Source of the DNA: an uncultured Collinsella sp.
Lineage (GTDB): Bacteria > Actinomycetota > Coriobacteriia > Coriobacteriales > Coriobacteriaceae
Direction: 5' to 3'
NCBI GenBank assembly: GCA_934654775.1
Contig: CAKUGR010000003.1
Span: 62,001-126,000, forward strand
DNA length: 64,000 nucleotides
Part shown: piece after piece, positions 8,161-16,125 of the stretch
Position numbering within the stretch: the first letter of the stretch is position 1
Layout of the letters: each line of letters starts with the position of its first letter
Position numbers and translations under genes: made by a program
The notes under the pieces: generated by a model
Database searches by the model: none
Told to the model about the DNA's origin: nothing
The model's input: only the letters and a program-made list of their open reading frames with translations

Positions 8161-10137
8161 ATGACCGATAGCATGCAGCAGATGGCGCTCGATACGCTCG
8201 GCGCCTATTTTGGCTACACCTCGTTTCGCCCGGGCCAGGACCGCATGGTCGATGCGATTCTTGCCGGTCACGATGCGCTGGGCGTTATGCCCACGGGTGC
8301 CGGCAAGTCCATCTGCTATCAGGTACCTGCACTTATGCTGCCCGGCATCACCTTTGTGGTGAGCCCGCTGCTGTCGCTTATGGAGGACCAGACCCGCGCG
8401 CTGCTCGCGGCGGGTGCGCGTCCCAGCTACCTCAACTCCAGCCTTACGCCGGCTCAGCAAAATACCGTGCTCAAACGTGCGCGCGAGGGCCGCTACCAGC
8501 TTATGTACGTGGCGCCCGAGCGACTGCTCGAGCCGCGCTTTCTCGCCTTTGCGCAGGAGGCCGCGGCCGCCGACGGCATCGGCGTGCCGCTCGTGGCCAT
8601 TGACGAGGCCCACTGCGTAAGCCAGTGGGGCCAGGATTTCCGCCCCGCCTACTTGCAGATTCGCGAGTTTATCGACTCGCTGCCGCAGCGCCCGATTGTG
8701 GCGGCCTTTACCGCCACGGCGACCGAGCGCGTGCGCGCCGACATTCAGCAGATGCTCGGCCTGCAAAACCCCGCGACCGTGGTGACGGGCTTCGACCGCA
8801 AAAACCTTTACTTTGGCTGCGAGGAGATGGGCGACAAGGCCAAGACCGCGTGGGTGCGCGACTACGTGATCGCGCATTCGAGCGAGAGCGGCATCGTGTA
8901 CTGCTCCACCCGCAAGACGGTCGACGCGCTGGCCGGCGAGCTTGCCGAGGCGCTGGGGCCCAGCGGAATTCGCGTGGGGCGCTACCACGCCGGCATGGGC
9001 AGCGACGCCCGCCGCCAGAGCCAGCGCGCCTTTATCGACGACGACATCCAGGTGATGGTCGCCACTAACGCTTTTGGCATGGGCATCGATAAACCCAACG
9101 TTCGTTACGTGATTCACAACAACGTGCCCGAGAGCATCGAGGCCTACTATCAGGAGGCGGGCCGCGCCGGCCGCGATGGCGATCCGGCGAGCTGCCACCT
9201 GCTGTGGAACGGCAACGATTTCCGTATGCGTCGCTTCCTGATCGACCGCGGCGACGCGGCCGACGAAGCGCTCGATGACGAGCAACGCGCGTGGGCGCTC
9301 CAGAACCGCTACCGTCTGCTCAGCCAAATGGAGGGCTACTGCAACACCACCGGCTGCCTGCGCGAATACATGCTGCGCTACTTTGGCGACGAGGCCGCGG
9401 CCGAGCATGCGGCGGCGGGCGCGGGCGGCACGGCGGACGAGGCCGAGGGTTGCGGCAACTGCAGCAACTGCCTTACGCAGTTCGAGGTCGAGGACGTGAC
9501 CGACATGGCCCGCGCCGCCGTGCGCTACGTGGCCACGCGCCCCATGCGCTTTGGCAAGTCGCTGATCGCCGACGTGCTCCACGGCGGCAATACCGAGCGC
9601 ATTCGCCAGATGCATCTGGACGAGGACCGCGGCTATGGTGAGCTGTCGAGCGAATCGGTCGGACGCATTAAGGACATCATCGGCCAGTTGTGCGGACGTG
9701 GCTACCTGGCCACCTCGCAGGGCCAGTATCCGGTGGTGGGCCTGGGTCCGCGTGCCGGCGAGGTCGAGGACGAGGCCTTTGCCTTTACCGTTAAACGCCG
9801 CGCGTCCAAGCGCAAGGCGTCGGCACGCGCCCGTCGTGCCGTGGACCTGCTGCGCGAGGAGGCGGAGCTGGACCAGCGTCCGCGCGTGGGCGACGATGCC
9901 GAGCTGTTCGAGCGCCTGCGGGCACTCCGCAAGGAGATCTCGACCGAGCTGGAGATGGCGCCGTACATGGTCTTCTCCGACAAGGCCCTGCGCGGCCTGT
10001 GCCGCCTGCGTCCGCAGACGCGCGACGAGCTCATCCAGGTCAACGGCATTGGTGAGAAAAAGGCCGACAGCTTTGGCGAGCAGTTTATGGCGGCGATTGA
10101 AGAGTTCGAATCCGAGCATGCACGGGATGGAGCATAA
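8161..10137 (+). CDS. recQ: ATP-dependent DNA helicase RecQ
   Basis: 3'-5' DNA helicase acting in recombination and replication-fork repair. The 658 residues match the family length. The helicase core spans about 10-345, with motif 0 FGYTSFRPGQ, Walker A GVMPTGAGKS, motif II DEAH, motif III FTATAT and motif VI QEAGRAGRDG. A zinc-binding Cys set (CNTTGCLREYML, then CGNCSNCL) and the RQC winged helix follow. The C-terminal HRDC domain (about 575-650) contains the IPYMVFSDKALRGL-type and VNGIGEKKADSFGE segments. The region between zinc site and wing carries an Ala/Gly-rich insertion. It is followed after only 3 bp by a GntR regulator, so the two are probably co-transcribed, which is unusual for recQ. 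Confidence 0.96.
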   Translation: MTDSMQQMALDTLGAYFGYTSFRPGQDRMVDAILAGHDALGVMPTGAGKSICYQVPALMLPGITFVVSPLLSLMEDQTRALLAAGARPSYLNSSLTPAQQNTVLKRAREGRYQLMYVAPERLLEPRFLAFAQEAAAADGIGVPLVAIDEAHCVSQWGQDFRPAYLQIREFIDSLPQRPIVAAFTATATERVRADIQQMLGLQNPATVVTGFDRKNLYFGCEEMGDKAKTAWVRDYVIAHSSESGIVYCSTRKTVDALAGELAEALGPSGIRVGRYHAGMGSDARRQSQRAFIDDDIQVMVATNAFGMGIDKPNVRYVIHNNVPESIEAYYQEAGRAGRDGDPASCHLLWNGNDFRMRRFLIDRGDAADEALDDEQRAWALQNRYRLLSQMEGYCNTTGCLREYMLRYFGDEAAAEHAAAGAGGTADEAEGCGNCSNCLTQFEVEDVTDMARAAVRYVATRPMRFGKSLIADVLHGGNTERIRQMHLDEDRGYGELSSESVGRIKDIIGQLCGRGYLATSQGQYPVVGLGPRAGEVEDEAFAFTVKRRASKRKASARARRAVDLLREEAELDQRPRVGDDAELFERLRALRKEISTELEMAPYMVFSDKALRGLCRLRPQTRDELIQVNGIGEKKADSFGEQFMAAIEEFESEHARDGA

Positions 10138-10140
10138 ACG

Positions 10141-10905
10141 ATGGCGACCGAGATCAAAACCGAGCGCGCCGAGCGTACTGACGTGCCCGCCGTGCCGCTG
10201 TACCAGCAGGTCATGGATGACCTGAAGGGCGAAATCGCGCGCGGCGTGTACCCCGCCGGCTCGCGCATCCCTTCCGAGATGGAGCTCGCGAAGTCCTACG
10301 GCGTGGGGCGCATCACCGTGCGCCGCGCCATCGAGGAGCTGTCGCGCGCGGGATATCTCAACCGCCAGCAGGGGAGGGGCACCTTCGTGTGCGCCCCCAA
10401 GCTCAAGCGCAAGATTCGTCAGAAGGGCGACGTCCAGAGCTTTACTGAGGGTTGCGCTGCCAACGACATGGTGCCGGGTGCGCGCCTGGTGTCGCGCACG
10501 GTGGTCGCGGCGACGCACGAGGATGCGGCGTTCTTTGGTGTGGAGCCCGGCTGCGAGCTTATCGTGGTCGAGCGCGTGCGCACGGCCGACGGCATCCCCG
10601 TCATGCTCGAGAACAACGCCTTTGTGCTCGCCGACCATCCCTACCTGCAGACGCTGGCCGACGAGGACCTCACCGATAACTCAATCTTTGCACTCGTTGC
10701 CGAGCATTCGGGTCGCGCGCCGCTCAAGTCCGACCCCTGCACCGTGGAGATTGCGCTTGCCGATGCTCAGGCGGCCCCGCTGCTGGAGGTGCCGGTCGGC
10801 GAGCCGCTCTTTTATATGGAGGCGTACTTTACCGATGCCGATGAGCGCCCCCTGTTGCTCGGGCGCCAAAAGATAGTGGGCTCGCGCTACGTGTTCGACA
10901 TCTAG
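10141..10905 (+). CDS. GntR/UTRA (HutC subfamily) transcriptional regulator
   Basis: Second sugar-responsive repressor of this cluster, 254 residues. A polar N-terminal extension of about 17 residues precedes the winged helix (PLYQQVMDDL, RIPSEMELAKSYGVGRITVR, QQGRGTFVC). The UTRA domain runs from about 105 to 250 with RVRTADGIPVMLENNAF and a final VGSRYVFDI strand. It starts 3 bp after recQ and ends 144 bp before a SIS deglycase gene whose promoter has two copies of a 17-bp word. It is therefore the prime candidate to control that deglycase. It is a paralogue of the regulator at 7026. Confidence 0.88.
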   Translation: MATEIKTERAERTDVPAVPLYQQVMDDLKGEIARGVYPAGSRIPSEMELAKSYGVGRITVRRAIEELSRAGYLNRQQGRGTFVCAPKLKRKIRQKGDVQSFTEGCAANDMVPGARLVSRTVVAATHEDAAFFGVEPGCELIVVERVRTADGIPVMLENNAFVLADHPYLQTLADEDLTDNSIFALVAEHSGRAPLKSDPCTVEIALADAQAAPLLEVPVGEPLFYMEAYFTDADERPLLLGRQKIVGSRYVFDI

Positions 10906-11049
10906 CGTCCATAGATAGAACAACATAGAACAAATTTGCTGAAATGACTTCACGGGTGACGTCTTGCGTGCTATAAATAGAACAACATAGAACGACTGCA
11001 GGTACGAGCTACTATCGTTCAAAGTCGCCCCACAAGGAGGAACATCAGC
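10906..11049 (+). promoter_or_regulatory. Promoter with duplicated 17-bp operator-like word
   Basis: ATAGAACAACATAGAAC occurs at 10915-10931 and again, exactly, at 10977-10993. The start-to-start distance is 62 bp, about six helical turns. Each copy is itself two ATAGAAC units 10 bp apart, so a repressor could bind one face of the helix and loop. It lies between the GntR gene and the SIS gene. AAGGAGG precedes the ATG at 11050. Confidence 0.65.
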
Positions 11050-12018
11050 ATGAACGCACATGATCTGGTTCAGGAAATCATCGAGCGCAAGGGCAAGATC
11101 GAGAACGTCTTTTGGATCGCCTGTGGCGGTTCGATGATCGACCTGATGCCGGCCAACGAGCTGCTCAAGCGCGAGGCCACCACGTTTACCTCGACGGTCT
11201 ACACGGCACGCGAGTTTTGCCTGATGGCCCCCAAGAGCCTAGGGCCGAAGTCGCTTGTCATCGCCTGTAGCCACAGCGGCAACACGCAGGAGGTCGTCGA
11301 CGGTTGTGAGATGGCGCTGGCTGCCGGCGCCGAGGTCGTCGCCATGACCGACTGCGAGGGTTCTAAGATCGACAACGGCAAGTGGACCACCTGGGCCTAC
11401 CCGTGGGGCGAAGGCGTGCCGCAGGCCGAGGTGCCGCAGGGCATCGGCGCTCTGATCGCCGCCGAGCTGCTCGACCAGCAGGAAGGTTACGAGGCGCTTG
11501 CCGACATGTACGAGGGCCTCAAGCAGATGGATGCGCTGCTGCCCGCCGCCCGCGAGAAGGTCAACGCCGAGCTGGGCGCCCGCTTTGCCGAGCTCTGCCA
11601 GCAGCATGAGTTCTTCTACATTCTGGGTTCCGGCCCCAACTTTAGCCAGACCTACGCCATGGCCATCTGCTCGCTCATGGAGATGCAGTGGCAGCACTGC
11701 TGCTACATCCACTCCGGCGAGTACTTCCACGGCCCCTTCGAGGCTACCGAGCCCGGCGTGTTCTACTTTGTGCAGCTCGGCGCGGGCGAGTGCCGCCCCA
11801 TGGAGGAGCGCGCGCTTGCGTTCCTCAACACGCACACCGACACGATCATGGTGCTCGACGCGCTCGAGTACGGCGTGGGCAACGTGCCCGCCAGCGTGCG
11901 TTCGTTCCTGGAGCCGATATTCTTCTACGCGATGAGCTGCGAGCTGCGCGCCGCCCGCGGCAAGGTCTTCGACCACAGCCCCGAGATTCGTCGCTACATG
12001 GGCATCGAGCAGTACTAA
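11050..12018 (+). CDS. SIS-domain sugar-amine deglycase (FrlB/GfrF type), second copy
   Basis: Predicted deglycase for a phosphorylated sugar-amine adduct, 322 residues with two SIS domains. The first domain has CGGSMIDLMPANELL and ACSHSGNTQE; the second has LGSGPNFSQTYAMA and the GEYFHGPFE motif that holds the conserved glutamate. The C-terminus ends in IRRYMGIEQY. It shares the architecture and motif placement of the protein at 3859 but differs throughout. Two deglycases with different specificity, as in gfr systems (GfrE and GfrF), would fit. It has no PTS genes beside it and is preceded by its own promoter and operator repeats. Confidence 0.82.
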   Translation: MNAHDLVQEIIERKGKIENVFWIACGGSMIDLMPANELLKREATTFTSTVYTAREFCLMAPKSLGPKSLVIACSHSGNTQEVVDGCEMALAAGAEVVAMTDCEGSKIDNGKWTTWAYPWGEGVPQAEVPQGIGALIAAELLDQQEGYEALADMYEGLKQMDALLPAAREKVNAELGARFAELCQQHEFFYILGSGPNFSQTYAMAICSLMEMQWQHCCYIHSGEYFHGPFEATEPGVFYFVQLGAGECRPMEERALAFLNTHTDTIMVLDALEYGVGNVPASVRSFLEPIFFYAMSCELRAARGKVFDHSPEIRRYMGIEQY

Positions 12019-12042
12019 GTAACGGGGAAACAACTTTTCACG

Positions 12043-12075
12043 ACGGGGCCTTCGCCAAGCGCAGGTCCCGTTTTT
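12043..12075 (+). terminator. Rho-independent terminator after the second SIS gene
   Basis: ACGGGGCCT pairs with AGGTCCCGT (one mismatch) around a 12-nt loop, followed by TTTTT at 12071-12075. Confidence 0.8.
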
Positions 12076-12108
12076 GCGTTTCAGGGTCCCTTTCAGTTCG
12101 TTGAAAAA

Positions 12109-12292
12109 CGAAGGTGAATACTTTTCCCGAGAAGTGAACGACCTATTTTGGACCCCCGAAGCATCCACACTTTTTGGCGCCAAAACCGCAGGAAAACTTC
12201 GACAAAACCGCAGGAAACAGCGTCTGAAAAATGTCGATGCTTCGGGGGGCCGATTTTGCTCGTTCACTTCTCGGGAAAAGTATTCACCTTCG
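12109..12292. repeat. 184-bp structured repeat, family B copy 1
   Basis: A perfect 33-bp inverted repeat (12109-12141 against 12260-12292) encloses a second pair CCCCCGAAGCATC / GATGCTTCGGGGG. Two tandem CAAAACCGCAGGAAA words sit in the centre. A second copy is at 32533-32712, with the central part highly conserved and the outer arms changed in a compensating way. No reading frame is conserved between copies. Confidence 0.8.
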
Positions 12293-12316
12293 ATTCGCAA
12301 GGGCGCTGCGTGAGCC

Positions 12317-12355
12317 AAAAAAGCGGGCCGCGCCGGGGTTTCCGGCGCGGCCCGC
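12317..12355 (-). terminator. Rho-independent terminator of the lactate dehydrogenase gene
   Basis: GCGGGCCGCGCCGG pairs perfectly with CCGGCGCGGCCCGC around a short GGTTT loop; on the minus strand it is followed by TTTTTT. It lies 44 bp beyond the dehydrogenase stop codon. Confidence 0.88.
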
Positions 12356-12398
12356 TTAGTATCGCACTTAGATTCGCGAGGTTGCGGCAGCCAACGAC

Positions 12399-13376
12399 CT
12401 ACTTTGCGTCGTAGGCCTCGGCATCCCACCAGTCGAGCTGGGCGATGTTGTCGCGGATGTGCTGGCAGCTCTTGTGGAAGCCCTCGAGCTCGTGCTCGGA
12501 CAGGTCGAGCGTGTAGACCTCCTCGACGCCCTCGGCGCCGATCACGCATGGCAGAGAGGTGAAGATGCCTTCCTCGCCATACTGGCCGGTCATGAGCGTG
12601 GAGGCGGAAAGCACGGCGTGCTCGTTGTGCAGAACGGCAGCGCAGACGCGCGCGGCGGAGTTGGCGACGGCGTACTCGGTGCACTGCTTGCCCTGGTAGG
12701 TCACATAGCCGCCCTTGCGCGCGAGCTCCTCGACCTCCATGTGGTCAAAGGCGTACTTGTCGGGGTTCTCGGCCTGGAGCTCGTTGAGGCTCTTGCCGGC
12801 GATGGTTGCGGACTTAAAGGCAGCCAGCTGGCTAAAGCCGTGCTCGCCGATCATGTAGGCGTCGATGGACTTGGGGCTCACGCCGACCTTCTTGGAGATC
12901 TCGGTGCGCAGGCGGGCAGAATCCAGGCCGCAGCCCGAGCCGATGATCTTCTTGGGATCGTAGCCGGTCAGGTGCCACAGCTCGGTGCACACGACGTCAC
13001 AGGGGTTGGAGATGCTCACGAAGATCCCGTCGAAGCCGGCGTCGACGATGCGCTTGGCAAAGGTGCGGGCGGCGTCGGTGGTAAAGAACAGCTCGCCGTC
13101 GCGGTTGCCGGCGGCCAGCGCGACCTTACCGGCAGCGTTGACGATGACGTCGCAGCAGGCCAGCTCCTCGTAGTGGTCGTAGCAGTTGACGATCTTGGTG
13201 TTGTACGGGACAAACGAAAGGGAGTCGCGCAGGTCCTGGACCTCGGACGTCACCTTGGCCTCGTTGATATCGCACAGGTACAGCTCGTCGGCAATGCCCT
13301 GCATGAGCAGGCTGTTGGCGACATGTGCTCCTACGTGGCCCTGGCCGACCACACCGATCTTACGCGTCTGGTACAT
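12399..13376 (-). CDS. L-lactate dehydrogenase / L-2-hydroxyacid dehydrogenase
   Basis: NAD-dependent reductase of pyruvate or a related 2-oxoacid, 325 residues, LDH/MDH fold. The Rossmann start KIGVVGQGHVGAHVAN is at residues 6-21, the acidic LCDINEAK follows, then SNPCDV, the GLDSARLR substrate/quaternary segment, and the catalytic His in IGEHG. The mobile loop AAGKVALAAGNRDG is longer and more polar than in classical LDH, like that of L-2-hydroxyisocaproate dehydrogenases. A bulkier 2-oxoacid substrate is therefore possible. The ATG at 13376 is chosen because GGAAGG lies 8 bp upstream; the open frame extends further but lacks a signal. A mono-cistronic gene with its own terminator. Confidence 0.88.
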   Translation of the reverse strand: MYQTRKIGVVGQGHVGAHVANSLLMQGIADELYLCDINEAKVTSEVQDLRDSLSFVPYNTKIVNCYDHYEELACCDVIVNAAGKVALAAGNRDGELFFTTDAARTFAKRIVDAGFDGIFVSISNPCDVVCTELWHLTGYDPKKIIGSGCGLDSARLRTEISKKVGVSPKSIDAYMIGEHGFSQLAAFKSATIAGKSLNELQAENPDKYAFDHMEVEELARKGGYVTYQGKQCTEYAVANSAARVCAAVLHNEHAVLSASTLMTGQYGEEGIFTSLPCVIGAEGVEEVYTLDLSEHELEGFHKSCQHIRDNIAQLDWWDAEAYDAK

Positions 13377-13587
13377 ATATGTATCCTTCCGGCCGAGTTT
13401 TTCGCGTCGAACCATTGTAGCGTCCTGCTGCCACTTTGCTAGGCTAAAGCGCCGTAGATTTTTGGGACATGCCTTAATCTTTACTTTTGGAGTGATTTGG
13501 ACCGCTGACGGCATCGCTGAGCGATGTGCTCGCGTGGATGGGGCCGCTCGTTGTACCATAGCTGCAACTGACTCGTAAGGAGCATCC

Positions 13588-14514
13588 ATGCCCATTCGCA
13601 TTCCCGACGCCCTCCCTGCCGCCGCGCAGCTCGAGAGCGAGAACATCTTTGTCATGACCGAGTACCGCGCGCTGCACCAGGACATCCGTCCGCTGCGCGT
13701 GCTCATCCTCAACCTCATGCCCACCAAGATCGCCACCGAAACGCAGATCATGCGCAAGCTCTCCAACACGCCGCTGCAGGTGGAGGTGGACCTGCTACGC
13801 ACCAAAACGCACGAGGCCACGCACGTAAGCGCCGGCCACCTGGAGACGTTCTACCGCACGTTCGACGACATCCGCGACATCCACTACGACGGCCTGATTA
13901 TCACGGGCGCGCCCGTGGAGCAGATGCCGTTCGAGGAGGTCGACTACTGGCCCGAGCTCTGCCAGATCATGGACTGGTCAACCACGCACGTGCACTCCAC
14001 GCTGCACATTTGCTGGGGCGCGCAGGCGGGCCTGTATCACCATTACGGTATTCAGAAGTACGATTTGCCGGCTAAGGCGAGCGGCGTGTTCGAGCATTAT
14101 CTGGTGAAGCCGCAAAGCCCGCTGGTGCGCGGTTTCGATGACCGCTTCTATGCCGTGCACTCGCGCAACACCGATGTGCGCCGTGAGGACGTGGAGGCCG
14201 AGCCGCAGCTTGAGGTCGTGGCCGTGTCCGACGAAGTGGGCCTGTACATCGTCAAGTCGACCGACAGCCGCCGCTTCTTTGTATTTGGTCACCCCGAGTA
14301 CGATACCGACACGCTGCGCCTGGAGTACGAGCGCGACGTGAAGCGCGGGCTCAACCCCCAAGTGCCGGCGCATTACTTCCCGAACGACGACCCCTCGGCC
14401 GAGCCGCTCAACGTCTGGCGCAGCCAGGCTCAGCTGCTCTACACCAACTGGCTCAACTACTACGTCTACCAGACCACGCCCTACGACCTAGCCCGCGCCG
14501 GCGAGGAGCACTAG
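13588..14514 (+). CDS. metA: Homoserine O-acetyltransferase/O-succinyltransferase (MetA family)
   Basis: First committed enzyme of methionine synthesis: acylates the hydroxyl of L-homoserine. The 308 residues match the MetA family. The nucleophile Cys142 is in [15 protein letters not shown]; the His/Glu of the triad are in [13 protein letters not shown]. The residue at position 111 is Glu ([15 protein letters not shown]). In characterised MetA enzymes Glu111 gives acetyl-CoA preference and Gly111 gives succinyl-CoA, so this is probably an O-acetyltransferase. AAGGAG precedes the ATG by 6 bp. TACCAT at 13554-13559 is a possible -10. No SAM riboswitch was recognised in the upstream 200 bp. Confidence 0.94.
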   Translation: MPIRIPDALPAAAQLESENIFVMTEYRALHQDIRPLRVLILNLMPTKIATETQIMRKLSNTPLQVEVDLLRTKTHEATHVSAGHLETFYRTFDDIRDIHYDGLIITGAPVEQMPFEEVDYWPELCQIMDWSTTHVHSTLHICWGAQAGLYHHYGIQKYDLPAKASGVFEHYLVKPQSPLVRGFDDRFYAVHSRNTDVRREDVEAEPQLEVVAVSDEVGLYIVKSTDSRRFFVFGHPEYDTDTLRLEYERDVKRGLNPQVPAHYFPNDDPSAEPLNVWRSQAQLLYTNWLNYYVYQTTPYDLARAGEEH

Positions 14515-14602
14515 GCTGGGGCGGTGCCGCCGCTGTGGCCGTGGCGCGCGGCGAGCGAGGAAATCTGGACACACGAGCGTGGATTTTCGGACGTTCACAC
14601 GA

Positions 14603-14668
14603 TGAGGGTGGATAATCTCCCGTTTTTGGCTTGCTAGCAGGCTCAAAGTGGGAGATTATCCACTCTCA
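14603..14668. repeat. Palindromic repeat family A, copy 2
   Basis: TGAGGGTGGATAATCTCCC (14603-14621) pairs with 14650-14668 apart from one position that would be a G-U wobble in RNA. The loop GTTTTTGGC...CTCAAAGT matches copy 1. It is immediately preceded by the half-unit ACGAGCGTGGATTTTCGGAC (14573-14592). Confidence 0.8.
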
Positions 14669-14867
14669 ATTTCTGGGCATGTGCCGAGCTGGTAGCCCGT
14701 TGCGCGCCGAGCACGTGCGGGCAACGTCGCAAAATAGGTAGTTTCGAACCGCAGCACATTTTCTTTCCGAGAAACATATGGAATAAAGGTCTCTAAATGT
14801 GGAGACAGGGACCTTTCGGCAATCGCTCTGCCTGCGGAAATACGCCATTAGTAGAAAACGCCTAAAT

Positions 14868-14909
14868 CCGTCAAGCATTTGGTCAGCTTTTGGTCGGCAT
14901 TTGGTCAGA
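14868..14909. repeat. TTTTGGTCAGC repeat cluster, copy 1
   Basis: CCGTCAAGC followed by TTTGGTCAGCTTTTGGTCGG and TTTGGTCAG. The same combination occurs at 31198-31270 and, in rearranged form, at 62462-62513. All three lie shortly upstream of genes. Confidence 0.6.
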
Positions 14910-14962
14910 CTCCGCATGAAACCGTCTGGTACGTTTGCGTCGTTCAAGAGCTGGGAGGCGAC

Positions 14963-15925
14963 ATGGGAAACGCGACGGCGCATCAAAGGCTTGCGAGCCA
15001 TATCAAAGCATGCGAGCAGCAGATGAGCTGCGTGTACGCGCGTACGGCGGCGGAGGCAAAGCAGATTGAGCGACGGGTGGCGGCGGGGAGTCTCGAGGTG
15101 GTCATGCCAGGGCTGTATGCGCGCCCGGAATATTGGTCCGAGCTCAAGTTTCGGCAGCGCTACCTGCACCGGGTGCGGGCGCTCGCGCAAAAGCACCCCG
15201 ACTGGACATTCTGCTCCTATACGGCGGCCGCGATTTGCGGCCTTTCGGTCTCGTATGCCAATTTGACGCACATCCATATTGCCGTGATGCCGACGCAATC
15301 GACGACGCCGGGCTCTAAGATCGTTCGCCATCGCTATATCCGGCGCACGCGGGCCAGCGAGATGGATATTGCCGTGACCGATATCGACCAGACGATAACG
15401 GATTGCCTGGTCGATGCGTCGTTTGTCGAGGGCCTGATCATTGCGGACTCGGTGCTTCACGAGCAACTTATGTCTAAGCAGCATCTCATTGCGACGATCG
15501 ACAAGCTTGGCCTGAATCGCCGCGGTGTTGTGACGGCGCGCAGGGTTGCGCAGTATGCCGATGGCCTGTCGGAAAGCGGCGGCGAGTCCAAGGCGCGCGC
15601 TTTGATGATCGAGCGCGGCTGGCAGGTTCCGGAGCTGCAGGTTGAGCTGTTCGACCCGGTTGAGCCGGGAAAGCCATATCGCGTTGATTACTTGTGGCGC
15701 GTGGGCGACCGGTTGATTATCGGGGAGTTCGACGGATTCATTAAAAGTGAGAAGGCAGTGGAGGAGGGCAAGCTCGCAAAGGCGCAATTTGACGAGCGCC
15801 AGCGCGAGTCGAGACTTTCGATGCTCGATAACTGCAAGGTTGTGCGCTTGTGCTGGGATGACCTGAAAGACCCGACAAAGCTCGACCGCAAGCTTAAGGT
15901 TGCCGGCGTGCCGCGTGTGAGTTGA
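14963..15925 (+). CDS. AbiEi-like / DUF559-type protein (putative type IV antitoxin-related)
   Basis: Protein of 320 residues with the two-part layout common in Actinobacteria. The N-terminal region (about 15-70) resembles an AbiEi winged helix (AAEAKQIERRVAAGSLEV, then MPGLYARPEYW). The C-terminal region (about 210-315) resembles a PD-(D/E)xK/DUF559 fold. It shows GESKARALMIERGW, then YRVDYLWRVGDRLIIGEFDG with the acidic D...E-x-D-G pattern, and a Lys in the following helix. Annotated relatives are called AbiEi antitoxin-domain proteins, but no AbiEii-type nucleotidyltransferase toxin is next to it. The start at 14963 has GGGAGG upstream; longer in-frame starts run into the TTTTGGTC repeat. 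The gene is bracketed by family A palindromes. A stand-alone nuclease or defence remnant is possible. Confidence 0.6.
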   Translation: MGNATAHQRLASHIKACEQQMSCVYARTAAEAKQIERRVAAGSLEVVMPGLYARPEYWSELKFRQRYLHRVRALAQKHPDWTFCSYTAAAICGLSVSYANLTHIHIAVMPTQSTTPGSKIVRHRYIRRTRASEMDIAVTDIDQTITDCLVDASFVEGLIIADSVLHEQLMSKQHLIATIDKLGLNRRGVVTARRVAQYADGLSESGGESKARALMIERGWQVPELQVELFDPVEPGKPYRVDYLWRVGDRLIIGEFDGFIKSEKAVEEGKLAKAQFDERQRESRLSMLDNCKVVRLCWDDLKDPTKLDRKLKVAGVPRVS

Positions 15926-16125
15926 GGCTGTCGCGGCGGTGCCCGCGCCCGCATGAGCGTGGATTATCGGACATGTGCTCAACGAGCGTGGAAAATCGGA
16001 CACACGAGAGTGGATTTTCGGACGCCTGTTGAATGAGGGTGGATAATCTCCCGCTTTAGGCATGAAACTAGGCAGAAAGTGGGAGATTATCCACTCTCAT
16101 TTTGTGGGGTACGGTGCGCTGGCAT
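15926..16125. repeat. Tandem half-units and palindrome family A, copy 3
   Basis: Three variants of the unit GAGCGTGGATTTTCGGAC occur at about 15953-15972, 15982-16001 and 16004-16023. They are followed by the palindrome AATGAGGGTGGATAATCTCC (arm 16032-16052) pairing with 16081-16101. This mirrors the upstream side of the AbiEi-like gene. Confidence 0.75.

Larger units (their letters stand above)
14515..14962. other. Intergenic region with family A palindrome and a TTTTGGTCAGC repeat
   Basis: Holds a half-unit (14574-14593), palindrome copy 2 (14603-14668), roughly 190 bp with no recognisable feature, and a TTTTGGTC repeat cluster (14868-14909). GGGAGG at 14953-14958 is the ribosome binding site of the next gene. 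Confidence 0.55.

Noticed and set aside
8032..10638. An 868-codon open frame on the minus strand
   Set aside because: Antisense shadow of recQ and the GntR gene, with no recognisable motifs and no ribosome binding site.
13377..13587. Possible SAM riboswitch before metA
   Set aside because: No terminator-like hairpin or recognisable SAM-box core was seen in the 210 bp.
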